From the NCBI RefSeq assembly GCF_002217985.1, contig NZ_BCMI01000001.1:62001-126000 (forward strand): DNA of 64,000 bases, in the 5' to 3' direction. Source of the stretch: Secundilactobacillus pentosiphilus. GTDB lineage: Bacteria; Bacillota; Bacilli; Lactobacillales; Lactobacillaceae. A program made the translations under genes and the position numbers. Of this stretch, positions 42,921-50,924 are shown piece by piece. A model generated the notes under the pieces. The model made no database searches and had not been told where the DNA came from. It saw nothing but the letters and a program-made list of their open reading frames with translations. Each line of letters begins with the position of its first letter. Position 1 is the first letter of the stretch.

Positions 42921-43412
42921 ATGGCTGATTTAAAATTAATTAAGGGTGACGTTACGCAGTTTAAGGGGGATGCCATTGTTAATGCTGCTAATACTGGCTT
43001 GGTCGGCGGTGGCGGGGTTGACGGTGCCATTCACCGTGCTGCGGGGCCCCAGTTAGACATTGCTTGCCGGAAACTCCACGGCTGCCCAACCGGTGAGGCC
43101 AAAGTAACCCCCGGTTTTAATTTACCGGTACGGTTCATTATTCACACGCCGGGTCCGATATGGCGTGACGGCTCTTTTGAAGAACCTAAATTACTGCGCA
43201 GCTGTTATGAGAATAGTTTGAAGCGCGCCGTGGAAAACGACTGTCAAACGGTGGCCTTTCCTTCGATCAGCACCGGAATTTACGGGTACCCATTAGCTGA
43301 TGCCTGTCAAATTGCAGTGTCGGCGATTCGCCAGTTTAACGCGCCGCTTCAAGTCACAATGGTGGCGTTTGATGAAACGACTTACCGTGCGTTTGAAAAA
43401 GCAATGGGATAA
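42921..43412 (+). CDS. Macrodomain protein, O-acetyl-ADP-ribose deacetylase type
   Basis: 163 aa, a single macrodomain of the YmdB/MacroD class. The ADP-ribose pocket motifs are intact: GDAIVNAANTGLVGGGGVDG (about 14-33), TGEAKVTPGF and SISTGIYGYP. Known activity is removal of acetyl from O-acetyl-ADP-ribose and, in some members, ADP-ribose from proteins. ATG follows AGGTGG. No sirtuin or ADP-ribosyltransferase is linked to it in the window. Ends at a terminator. Confidence 0.93.
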   Translation: MADLKLIKGDVTQFKGDAIVNAANTGLVGGGGVDGAIHRAAGPQLDIACRKLHGCPTGEAKVTPGFNLPVRFIIHTPGPIWRDGSFEEPKLLRSCYENSLKRAVENDCQTVAFPSISTGIYGYPLADACQIAVSAIRQFNAPLQVTMVAFDETTYRAFEKAMG

Positions 43413-43415
43413 TCA

Positions 43416-43460
43416 AAAACCGCTTGCTTATCAGAGTTGATCTGGTAAACAGGCGGTTTT
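43416..43460. terminator. Bidirectional terminator
   Basis: AAAACCGC...GCGGTTTT with inner pairing TTATCAGA/TCTGGTAA, between convergent genes. Confidence 0.8.
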
Positions 43461-43503
43461 GCCTATCTATTGTCCTCATACTGCTTGTGCTGCCTTCAAT
43501 GAG

Positions 43504-43692
43504 TTAGTTTACACCGATAAAATGGTTTAGTACCGCAGTTTCTTCAGAGGTTGGGTTGCTTTCCATTGATTTAATATTGTGCAACCGTTCAACTGTAATG
43601 TGAAGATTTAAGGCCAGTTCAGTATCTGTAAGATTATGTTTCTTTTGATATTGAATAATTTTTTCTGCAATACCGCTTACTTCTTGCTCCAT
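43504..43692 (-). CDS. Small HTH-like protein, 62 aa
   Basis: ATG 43692 lies behind GGTGGAGG. All-helical: AEKIIQYQKKHNLTDTELALNL then HITVERLHNIKS, resembling the first helices of Cro/XRE-type HTH domains. It recalls the short LBP_cg2779-type proteins of lactobacilli (from memory). With only 62 residues it may be a DNA-binding or interaction module without an effector domain. The upstream gap 43693-43976 holds no other gene I can support. Confidence 0.6.
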   Translation of the reverse strand: MEQEVSGIAEKIIQYQKKHNLTDTELALNLHITVERLHNIKSMESNPTSEETAVLNHFIGVN

Positions 43693-43976
43693 AATATACC
43701 TCCACCTGATATGACTTAAAACTAAACACAATTGTACTTACACTTTATTATATACGATTTTTAGGAGTCCGCCAAAGATTTAGAGCGGTTTTGATATGTG
43801 AATTAGGCTACAAACTATAAGACAGAACTAAATGAGTGATTGCAATGGGCTAACTTAAGCTTCTATTCGGGGAAGATAGATCAACCGATGTTACATAAAC
43901 CCAATTATCCTGTAACCTTGTCGTGATGTGGACCACGTATAATTAACACCATCAATAATTAAATGAGGTGATGAAT

Positions 43977-44570
43977 TTGAAACTGACACACAGTTTATTA
44001 ATGTTAACAGCGGTCACCGCCTTATTTGGAACAACGGTGACGACGGCTTCAGCCGCAACGCGCTCTGAAATTCAGGCTTTGCCTCACCAGAGTGCCACAC
44101 GGGCAGCCCACGATGCGGTTGAGGGAAGCAGCAGTACAGCTGGCATTCAAACCGATGATGTTCATGCTGATACCGTGATCAACGGTGGTCAGACTGCTCA
44201 AACCTCACGGTCAAAAGCAGTGGTGAACTTAGCTAAGAAACTTGCTAGCATGAATATTCCTTACGTGTGGGGCGGAGAATCGCTGCATGGTATGGATTGT
44301 TCCGGGTTAACGGATTACGTTTACGCGCACGTTGCTGATATCCATCTCGGTCATTATACGGTTACGCAAGAAAGTAAAGTGACGACCAAACCAGTTTCAA
44401 AAGCGAAACCTGGCGATCTGCTTTTCTGGGGTTCGGCGGGTGCGACCCACCACGTTGCCATTTACATTGGTAACCACCAGTTCGTAGCTGCGCCGCAACC
44501 GGGGCAAAACGTGGATGTTGAAACAATCTGCAGTAGCTTCATGCCAAGCTTTGCCGGGACAGTTAAGTAA
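43977..44570 (+). CDS. Secreted NlpC/P60 endopeptidase
   Basis: TTG 43977 is chosen: GAGGTG ends 6 nt before it, whereas the ATG at 43971 touches it. Signal peptide MKLTHSLLMLTAVTALFGTT... to about SAAT (28). After a linker, the NlpC/P60 domain carries catalytic Cys in GMDCSGLTDYV (about 105), His in HHVAIYIG (about 165) and a third polar site in the following strand. Predicted to cleave D-Glu-diamino-acid bonds in peptidoglycan. 197 aa. No LysM or SH3 wall-binding domain. Confidence 0.88.
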   Translation: MKLTHSLLMLTAVTALFGTTVTTASAATRSEIQALPHQSATRAAHDAVEGSSSTAGIQTDDVHADTVINGGQTAQTSRSKAVVNLAKKLASMNIPYVWGGESLHGMDCSGLTDYVYAHVADIHLGHYTVTQESKVTTKPVSKAKPGDLLFWGSAGATHHVAIYIGNHQFVAAPQPGQNVDVETICSSFMPSFAGTVK

Positions 44571-44603
44571 CCTTGACTTACCCCTTATTTCTATTGAGAC
44601 TCA

Positions 44604-44612
44604 TGTTATAAT
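44604..44612 (+). promoter_or_regulatory. Extended -10 promoter of the lipoprotein gene
   Basis: TGTTATAAT (TG at 44604-44605, TATAAT at 44607-44612), without a clear -35 box. Confidence 0.5.
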
Positions 44613-44650
44613 GGGCGTAAATAACTAAGGGGGAGAGGCAGACCCGTGGG

Positions 44651-44677
44651 ATGAGTTTGCCGAATGATAAGCTATGA
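44651..44677 (+). CDS. Eight-codon leader ORF overlapping the lipoprotein start
   Basis: ATG AGT ... CTA TGA encodes MSLPNDKL; its stop TGA overlaps the lipoprotein ATG (CTATGA). The strong purine-rich GGGGGAGAGG lies upstream of this leader, while the lipoprotein start itself has no ribosome binding site. This suggests translational coupling. The spacing (12 nt) is a little long, so the call is tentative. Confidence 0.4.
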   Translation: MSLPNDKL

Positions 44678-45267
44678 AACAATTAATTAAAGTCGTTTTA
44701 CCTTTAGCCGTTTTGGGATTACTTGGCGGTTGCGGTTCACAGACGAAGTCACATTCTGACTCGGCTAAGACTAAAACTGCCAAGGTGACCAAAAAAACAG
44801 CTAATCACGTGAGTTCAACCAGTGAATCTACGTCAGAAAAACCGGCTTCCAGTGTTGACTCATCAGCACAATCAGGCAAAGCCAGTGGGTCCGCTGAGGA
44901 AAATACGGCTTCAGCGCCACAGCAGACTAAGACTAGTCAGGCTAAGACAAACACCAACAATGGCTCAAAGACGGCGGTGACTAAAGCCCATCCGGCAGTA
45001 ACTCAGCAGTCGGTTGCGAGTCGCATTTCGCAGTCTTTAAGCAGTCAATACAAGCCGCAAGATTTAGCTTTTCAATTTAGTCAGTCCGGATCCGGTACTT
45101 ATACTGTTCAAGTGCAGGAAAACCACCAGTCGGCTAATATGCAGGCTAAGGGGGCTGATCCAAGCACGAGTCCGACAATTGCCTGGTTCAAGACCAATGC
45201 TAGCGGTCAATTGCTGAAGTCAGTTGATGGCGGTGTGACTTATGCCGTTGTAGGGAACGCTTATTAA
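44674..45267 (+). CDS. Lipoprotein of unknown function, 197 aa
   Basis: Lipobox LLGGC with lipid-modified Cys at about 20, after the signal MKQLIKVVLPLAVLG. A long Ser/Thr/Lys/Ala-rich low-complexity linker (21-105) would span the wall. A compact C-terminal domain follows (QSVASRISQSLSSQYKPQDLAFQFSQ... to VVGNAY, about 90 residues) with alternating strands. No enzyme motif. ATG 44674 is fixed by in-frame stops just upstream, yet has no Shine-Dalgarno; see the leader ORF. Terminator at 45281-45330. Confidence 0.78.
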   Translation: MKQLIKVVLPLAVLGLLGGCGSQTKSHSDSAKTKTAKVTKKTANHVSSTSESTSEKPASSVDSSAQSGKASGSAEENTASAPQQTKTSQAKTNTNNGSKTAVTKAHPAVTQQSVASRISQSLSSQYKPQDLAFQFSQSGSGTYTVQVQENHQSANMQAKGADPSTSPTIAWFKTNASGQLLKSVDGGVTYAVVGNAY

Positions 45268-45280
45268 ACTAAAAAGAACT

Positions 45281-45330
45281 AAAAACAATCTGCCTACCGT
45301 TAATCTTGACGGTAAGCAGATTGTTTTTTT
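45281..45330. terminator. Bidirectional terminator
   Basis: AAAAACAATCTGCCTACCGT...ACGGTAAGCAGATTGTTTTTTT. Confidence 0.9.
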
Positions 45331-45364
45331 GATGGACCTGGGTTTAACTAATGAGCGGATGGCA

Positions 45365-45724
45365 CTACCACATGCCGTGTTTTTTTCGGATGGATGATCT
45401 AAACCCAAACAGGGTGATGATAAAAGCAAAGAATGCTATTGCAGCGATGATCGTCCACAGCCAGCTATGCGTTTGAACGAAAATATAATAGCCAATTCCA
45501 ATTGAACTGAAAAACGTTAAAAATAATGATAGTAATAAGTTATCAGTGCCATAAAAGGCATGGCCGACAGTCACAACAATGGCCCCCGTAAAGACGGCCT
45601 CGGCACTGACCATACTGCCGTTGTTGTAGAAAAACGCGCCCAGTTCAAGTAGCGCTCCCAGTACCATGACGATGACGCCGAATGCTGTAGTGAATTTGAG
45701 TGGCTTTCGAGCGATAATGATCAC
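45365..45724 (-). CDS. Small membrane protein, 119 aa, uncertain start
   Basis: Four hydrophobic segments (about 12-30, 38-55, 62-82, 88-106) and a basic C-terminus (RSSIRKKHGMW); looks like a DUF308/HdeD-style or similar small four-helix protein, without a certain family. The first codon is unclear: GTG 45724 lies inside the Shine-Dalgarno itself (AAAGAAGGTG), so initiation may use an ATT or ATC codon 3-6 nt later. It is about 50 bp upstream-side of ykoC and convergent with the lipoprotein gene. Confidence 0.55.
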   Translation of the reverse strand: MIIIARKPLKFTTAFGVIVMVLGALLELGAFFYNNGSMVSAEAVFTGAIVVTVGHAFYGTDNLLLSLFLTFFSSIGIGYYIFVQTHSWLWTIIAAIAFFAFIITLFGFRSSIRKKHGMW

Positions 45725-45773
45725 CTTCTTTAGACAATATTATAAGTCTTTTAAGTAAAATGAGGTAATCAAA

Positions 45774-46430
45774 TTACCGGAGGTGCAGGCCAAACAGCGC
45801 GATCTGAAGCAGTGCCAGGCTACCGGCAAAGATCAGCCAGTCCCACCAATGGATGCGAATCCGTTTAAAATAAGTCCGCGGCGCACCTTCAGTAAAGCCG
45901 TGTGAAGTCATTGCTTCTGCAAGATTTTCTGACCAGTCCAGTGAAGCAAGAATCGCTTTAAAGTATAGCTGGGGCGACCAAATATGCAGCACCTGTCCCC
46001 GCATATTGCCGGCTGCCCGAATGACATTAACTTCACTGACGATTTTAGGCAGTAGGTTAAAAGCACCCAAAAAGCCGTAGGCAAATTTACTGGGAATACG
46101 TGCGTTTTGTTCCAAGGACATGACTAAATCGGTAACGGTGGTGGTTAAAGTGGCAGCTGAACCGACAAAAACGTAAGCGTAGATCCGGGTGAACAGAACC
46201 AGTGCAAAATGCGTGCCGGCATTTGACTGCAACAAGATGGCCACTGCCAGCGCCAGAGCTGGAATTAAAGGGACAAAGAACAACATTGCCAGGCGTTTGA
46301 GCGTTGGCCGACTACTGAGAATGATGAGTAAGCCAATGACAGCCAGCCCTAGGTTGACTAGCCAGGTACTGGTGAAAGAAATTTCCAATGCTATCAAAAC
46401 GGCTAATAAGAATTTTAAACTCGGATTCAC
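45774..46430 (-). CDS. ykoC: ECF-type transporter T component YkoC
   Basis: 218 aa, about five membrane segments, EcfT-like. The coupling-helix region contains ASLDWSENLAEAMTSHGF, equivalent to the Ala-Arg-Gly-box area that contacts the ATPase. Together with YkoD (energising) and YkoE (substrate binding) it would import thiamine or its HMP moiety. It overlaps ykoD by 4 bases (translational coupling) and is last in the TPP-riboswitch operon. Confidence 0.85.
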   Translation of the reverse strand: MNPSLKFLLAVLIALEISFTSTWLVNLGLAVIGLLIILSSRPTLKRLAMLFFVPLIPALALAVAILLQSNAGTHFALVLFTRIYAYVFVGSAATLTTTVTDLVMSLEQNARIPSKFAYGFLGAFNLLPKIVSEVNVIRAAGNMRGQVLHIWSPQLYFKAILASLDWSENLAEAMTSHGFTEGAPRTYFKRIRIHWWDWLIFAGSLALLQIALFGLHLR

Positions 46431-47866
46431 GCTAATTCCTCCACATACTGTAATCGTTTGTTGGTAAGTGTGACGTGGTAGTCGACTAGGGTATCCAAAC
46501 CAAAGAGCTGGTGACTGACGATAACCAAGGTTTGCTGATTGTCATGGGTCACTTGTTTCATGATTGCGATAATGGTCTGAAGTGAACTAAAATCCAGTCC
46601 AGTAAACGGCTCATCAAGCAGTAGAACCGGCGTAGCCATGATCAGCATTTCCAGGATCTGCAGCTTTTTCTTCTGACCGCCGCTTAACGTGTAAACAACG
46701 TGATCTTGCAGGTCTTCTAAATGCAATTTGGTTAAAAATTCTGGCAGCCGTTCTTTGAAATAAGCTGGTGTTCGGCTATTTTTCAGGGATAAAGTTAATT
46801 CTTCCGAAACGGTCACGTTTAAAAACTGCTGGTCAGCGTCCTGAAAGATGAGAGCCACTTGCTGATACAACTGGCGGGTCCTCATTTTGGCAATTTCCTT
46901 TTGGTTCAGCAACAGTGAACCAGCGTACTGGTGAAGCTTAGAAATAGCCAGCAGCAGGGTGGATTTGCCAGTACCGTTAGCCCCGGTTAGTAAGGTAATG
47001 TGATGCTGAAAAAAATTGATTTCAGGCTGTGCCAGTAAAGTTGAATTGCCTGCAGTTAAGGTTAAGTGGTGAGCCTGAATGAGTGGCTGATCAGTTGTCG
47101 CAGGTAAACCCAGCTCTTGATTGGAAGTGTCCTGACGCTTAAAGTGATCCAGTTTCTGTTTGGCAGCTTCGTCACTCAATAATTTTAGTGAATCGCCGTT
47201 GGCATTAAGGACGAAAAGATGGTCAATATAGTGGTCATAGTCTTCCAGGTCATGATCAGAGATGAGAATTGTTTTGTGTTCCTCATGTTGCAGCTTGGCG
47301 AGCTTGGCTAACAATAATTGACGGGCAACTGGATCAACACTAGCGAAGGGTTCATCCAGTAAAATCGTGTCCGCTTGCATCGCAATGATAACCGCCAGCG
47401 CGACTTTTTGCTTTTCACCGCCGGATAAACTATTCAGCTGACGTTGACGCAGCTCGTTAATTTCCACGTAGTCCAGTGCACGGTTTACCCGAGCCATCAT
47501 GTCAGCTGGTGGCACGCACTGGTTTTCCAGTGCAAAAATCAATTCACGCTCTACGGTATCCATGGCAAACTGCTGATTAGGGTTTTGAAACATCATCGCA
47601 ACCAGGTGACCACGATCCGTTTCGGGAATGTTACTGATTTTCGTGCCGTTTAAGCAAACTTCACCGGCGGTAATCAAGCCGCCGAACTTTGGGTAAAGAC
47701 CACTGATGATTTTCATCAGGGTTGATTTACCAGAACCGGAAGGACCGGTCAACAACGAAAAGCCACCACTGGGAAAGGTGGTTGAAAGATCAGCCAGAGT
47801 TAACGGCTTTTGACCGTCTTCAGTTGGATAGGAAAACGATAAATGATTGACCGAAATAGTTGCCAT
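46427..47866 (-). CDS. ykoD: ECF-type transporter double ATPase YkoD
   Basis: 479 aa with two complete ABC ATPase domains in one chain: Walker A GPSGSGKST (first) and GANGTGKST (second), signatures LSGGEKQKV and LSGGQKKKL, Walker B LLDEPFASVD and LLDEPFTGLD. Both look catalytically competent, unlike the exporter at 13621. It powers YkoC/YkoE. ATG follows TGAGGTC, 15 bp after ykoE. Confidence 0.92.
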   Translation of the reverse strand: MATISVNHLSFSYPTEDGQKPLTLADLSTTFPSGGFSLLTGPSGSGKSTLMKIISGLYPKFGGLITAGEVCLNGTKISNIPETDRGHLVAMMFQNPNQQFAMDTVERELIFALENQCVPPADMMARVNRALDYVEINELRQRQLNSLSGGEKQKVALAVIIAMQADTILLDEPFASVDPVARQLLLAKLAKLQHEEHKTILISDHDLEDYDHYIDHLFVLNANGDSLKLLSDEAAKQKLDHFKRQDTSNQELGLPATTDQPLIQAHHLTLTAGNSTLLAQPEINFFQHHITLLTGANGTGKSTLLLAISKLHQYAGSLLLNQKEIAKMRTRQLYQQVALIFQDADQQFLNVTVSEELTLSLKNSRTPAYFKERLPEFLTKLHLEDLQDHVVYTLSGGQKKKLQILEMLIMATPVLLLDEPFTGLDFSSLQTIIAIMKQVTHDNQQTLVIVSHQLFGLDTLVDYHVTLTNKRLQYVEELA

Positions 47867-47881
47867 GATGTGACCTCAATT

Positions 47882-48454
47882 CTAGCGAGTTTGGGTTTGC
47901 ATTAAGTGTGTTCGGTCAAGCAGGTTAACAATTGCTTTAACCAGCACACCAGCAAAGAGCCAAGTGGAAACCAAACGGATGATGAACAGGGCGATCAACA
48001 GTCCAAGATGATACTGAGCGTATCCGTTACGGATCATATCCCAACCGAAAGTGACAATGGTGGTGGTCAGCACGCTCAGGTTCAAGCTGAACCAGTCATA
48101 GCGCTTGTAGCCGGTAAATGCAAAACCCAGTTCGGAGGCAACCCCTTGGACAACGCCGGAGATCATTGTGCTAGCGCCCCACTGACCGCCAAGAAACATT
48201 TCAACCACGGATCCGAGAAACTCACCCAGGGTAGCGGAACCGACTTTCTTAAAAACATAGCCCGCTAGCGGACCGGCCATGACCCAGATCCCCATCACAA
48301 CGTCGTTGGCTCCCGGTCCAAGACCAATTGGGGTCAAAGCAACCGTTAGAACGTTGTACAGCGGACCGACGACCCAGTAAATGACCCCAAAGAAGATGGC
48401 GATCAAAGTTAATAGGATAATGTCACGTAAATGCCAAGCATTTGAATATTTCAT
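47882..48454 (-). CDS. ykoE: ECF-type thiamine/HMP transporter S component YkoE
   Basis: 190 aa, about six membrane segments. Start WHLRDIILLTLIAIFFGVIYW and GGQWGASTMISGVVQGVASELGFA match YkoE, the substrate-binding subunit for hydroxymethylpyrimidine/thiamine uptake. First gene after the TPP riboswitch, which fixes the substrate class. ATG follows AGGAGGC. B. subtilis has an extra thiamine-binding protein YkoF here; it is absent. Confidence 0.92.
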   Translation of the reverse strand: MKYSNAWHLRDIILLTLIAIFFGVIYWVVGPLYNVLTVALTPIGLGPGANDVVMGIWVMAGPLAGYVFKKVGSATLGEFLGSVVEMFLGGQWGASTMISGVVQGVASELGFAFTGYKRYDWFSLNLSVLTTTIVTFGWDMIRNGYAQYHLGLLIALFIIRLVSTWLFAGVLVKAIVNLLDRTHLMQTQTR

Positions 48455-48505
48455 CGTGTAAAGCCTCCTAATAAATTGTCGCTAAACGTTTTCCACGCAA
48501 AAAAA

Positions 48506-48535
48506 GAGTCAAAGATAAACGTTTATCTTTGACTC
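48506..48535 (-). terminator. Terminator of the TPP riboswitch expression platform
   Basis: Minus strand GAGTCAAAGATAAAC directly followed by GTTTATCTTTGACTC and TTTTTTT: a perfect 15-bp palindrome between the aptamer and ykoE. Confidence 0.9.
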
Positions 48536-48569
48536 GTCCCTTTGGCTTTTATAATTAAAAATTAAAATG

Positions 48570-48645
48570 CATTATGCTCCCTTCGCTGGTATTGTCCAGA
48601 TCAGGTTCAATGGGTGTATCTCAGCCAAAAGGCACCCCAGATAAC
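48570..48645 (-). promoter_or_regulatory. TPP riboswitch (THI box)
   Basis: On the minus strand: GGGGTGCC, GGCTGAGATACACCC, GAACCTGATCTGG, AATACCAGCGAAGGGAGCA: all conserved aptamer segments in order. Together with the downstream terminator it should switch ykoEDC off when TPP is plentiful. Confidence 0.97.
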
Positions 48646-48716
48646 GTTTAGTTCACGCTTAAGTTTACACGGCCTACTCAGCTTTTGCAAGTGGGCAGCC
48701 GACGAGTCCAACGGTT

Positions 48717-49940
48717 TTAAGCACGGCCTAATTTCTTAAGGTTCGGAATAGTCAGCATCGTGCATAAACTGATGAGGTAGAGCACTGACAGAAAGCCCAT
48801 GACGACGATTAAACTGTAGTGGTCCATCAAAAAACCGATTGCAACACTGGAAAAGCCGCCAATTGCACGGCCAATATTGACGATCACGTTATTAGCAGTT
48901 GAGCGGATTTCGGTTGGATAGAGACGGGAGATGACGGCGCCATAGCCCCCAAACATGCCGTTGGAGAAGAAACCCAGTACTGCGCCGGCAAGCAATAGAG
49001 TCACCTCGTTGACAGCCAGTGTGATACTAAATACTGCTAAAGCAGAGCAAACCAGGAAAATGCCAAACGCTAATCGCGGACCAAAGTAGTCCAGGATGCT
49101 ACCAAACGTCATCATGCCGATGCTCATACCGACGATGGTTGCAATCATCCAGATTGAAGAACCGGAAACACTGAGGTGAAGCTTTTGCTGCATGATTGAC
49201 GGTAACCAGTTCATCAGGCCAAAGTACCCCGCAATTTGCACGATGACCATAACACTCAGGGCAATGGTTTGGTAGGCCAGCTTCGGTGTTTTAAACAGCG
49301 CGCTGATCCGTACCCGCTTATTGGGGTCGGCCTCGGCCTTTTTAGCAGCCAGGAACTCGTTGCTTTCGTGCAGGTGCCGACGGATGAAGTAGGTCAAACC
49401 GACGGGGATCAAGCCGAACAAGAACAGTGCCCGCCAGCCAAATGCCGGAATAATGAAGGCAGCGGAGATTGCCGCCAGAATGGCACCCAGTTGGCCGCCA
49501 ATGGCAGCGATGGACGTCATCTTGCCAATTTTATGATGGTTAAAGTTTTCGGCGATCAGCGTGATGCCGACGCCGTATTCACCACCGGCACCGATACCGG
49601 CGATGAAACGGCAGAGGTAAATCAGGGTAATGCTATTAGCAAAGTACATGGCAGCAGTGGCAAAAGCAAAAATAAAGACGGTGTGCGAGAAGGTCCGTAC
49701 CCGGCCAAAGCGGTCAGCGATGACCCCAAATAAAATACCACCCACTAGCATGCCCAAATTAGTGATCGATGAAATCAGCCCTGCCTGAGCACCGTTGATA
49801 TGTAAATCAGCGATGATGGAAGAAAGTGCGAAGGAGAGGAATAAAACGTCCATGTTCTCCAGTGCAAATCCTGCCGAGGTAGAAGCGATCGTCCACTTTT
49901 GGTTCTTGCTTAGTGCGTGGCGTTGTACAGTAGTTTCCAT
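48717..49940 (-). CDS. MFS transporter, metabolite:H+ symporter type
   Basis: 407 aa, 12 membrane segments. ATG 49940 has TTGGAGGC upstream; the longer frame has none. Motif A GVIADRFGRVRTF and the segment CRFIAGIGAGGEYG are typical of the sugar/aromatic-acid:H+ symporters (AAHS, NiaP, sialate types). The substrate is not visible. It is divergent from the pyrFE unit, but without a shared sign of regulation. Confidence 0.85.
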   Translation of the reverse strand: METTVQRHALSKNQKWTIASTSAGFALENMDVLFLSFALSSIIADLHINGAQAGLISSITNLGMLVGGILFGVIADRFGRVRTFSHTVFIFAFATAAMYFANSITLIYLCRFIAGIGAGGEYGVGITLIAENFNHHKIGKMTSIAAIGGQLGAILAAISAAFIIPAFGWRALFLFGLIPVGLTYFIRRHLHESNEFLAAKKAEADPNKRVRISALFKTPKLAYQTIALSVMVIVQIAGYFGLMNWLPSIMQQKLHLSVSGSSIWMIATIVGMSIGMMTFGSILDYFGPRLAFGIFLVCSALAVFSITLAVNEVTLLLAGAVLGFFSNGMFGGYGAVISRLYPTEIRSTANNVIVNIGRAIGGFSSVAIGFLMDHYSLIVVMGFLSVLYLISLCTMLTIPNLKKLGRA

Positions 49941-50049
49941 ATTTAGTTGCCTCCAAAATAAGTGCTCACTGGCACTTGTTATTTTTGCGGTTATGGTTCT
50001 AACCATCGCTGGTATTGTGCCATAGTTTATTGACGAATACAAGTCCTTC

Positions 50050-50079
50050 TTGACGCTGGCTAGCGGACTGATGTAAACT
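50050..50079 (+). promoter_or_regulatory. Promoter of pyrFE
   Basis: TTGACG (50050-50055), 18-bp spacer, TAAACT (50074-50079), about 15 bp before the PyrR leader. Confidence 0.65.
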
Positions 50080-50095
50080 CAATGCAAGATATCTT

Positions 50096-50192
50096 TAACT
50101 TAGCCCAGAGAGACTAACAAGTTTACGGCAGAAGACCACTTTTTTAGTGGTATCAGTGAACCGTTTAGCGCTCGAGCTAGACGGTTTTTTTG
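50096..50192 (+). promoter_or_regulatory. PyrR-dependent attenuator upstream of pyrF
   Basis: AACTT-AGCCCAGAGAGACT-AACAAGTT (50097-50122) resembles the PyrR loop ARUCCNGNGAGGYU with two changes, closed by an AACTT/AAGTT stem. A terminator AACCGTTTAGC-GCTCGA-GCTAGACGGTTTTTTT follows (50159-50191). Same logic as at pyrB. Confidence 0.8.
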
Positions 50193-50211
50193 TGCAGAAA
50201 GGAGAAAACGT

Positions 50212-50922
50212 ATGCGACCCATCATTATTGCGTTAGATTTTGAAGACCGTGAGCAGGTGTTCAGCTTTCTTGATCAGTTTGAACACCAGGATCAATTATT
50301 TGTAAAGGTGGGGATGGAACTCTTTTACTTTGAGGGGCCCAAAATCTTGCTGGCATTACGGAAACGCGGCATTCAAGTTTTTCTGGATTTGAAACTGTAC
50401 GATATTCCCAATACCGTTGAACAGGCGATGTATCAGTTGGGACAGCAGGAAGTTTCCATGGTCACGGTCCATGCGGCCGGTGGTGCGGAAATGATCAGCA
50501 GGGCTAAACGGGGACTATTGCGTGGCAGTCAGAAAGCTGGCGTCAAGCCTGCCAAGTTGCTGGCGATTACCCAGCTGACGTCCACTTCCGAAGAGCAAAT
50601 GCGGACTGAACAGCTGGTCAACGCCAGTTTAACGGAGTCGGTTCGGCACTACGCCCAACTAGCGGAGGGCAACGGTGCGGACGGGGTCATTTCGTCAGCC
50701 CTTGAAGACCCGATGATTCACCGTTCTACGAGTGATGAGTTTCTGTGTATCAATCCCGGTATCCGGTTAGCCAGTGATAGTGCGGATGATCAAAAGCGGG
50801 TGGTTACGCCAGCTCAGGCTGCTGAACTGGGCAGTGACGGGCTGGTAGTCGGCCGTTCGATTACAAAAGCAGCTGATCCAGCAGCTGCATATCGTAAAAT
50901 TGCTAAAGAATGGGAGCTATGA
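50212..50922 (+). CDS. pyrF: Orotidine 5'-phosphate decarboxylase
   Basis: Last step of UMP synthesis. 236 aa TIM barrel. The catalytic tetrad segment DLKLYDIPNTV (Asp59, Lys61, Asp64) is intact; phosphate loop GLVVGRSIT near the end. ATG behind GAAAGGAG. Ends inside the start region of pyrE (ATGACTATG). Controlled by its own PyrR attenuator. Confidence 0.96.
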   Translation: MRPIIIALDFEDREQVFSFLDQFEHQDQLFVKVGMELFYFEGPKILLALRKRGIQVFLDLKLYDIPNTVEQAMYQLGQQEVSMVTVHAAGGAEMISRAKRGLLRGSQKAGVKPAKLLAITQLTSTSEEQMRTEQLVNASLTESVRHYAQLAEGNGADGVISSALEDPMIHRSTSDEFLCINPGIRLASDSADDQKRVVTPAQAAELGSDGLVVGRSITKAADPAAAYRKIAKEWEL

Positions 50923-50924
50923 CT

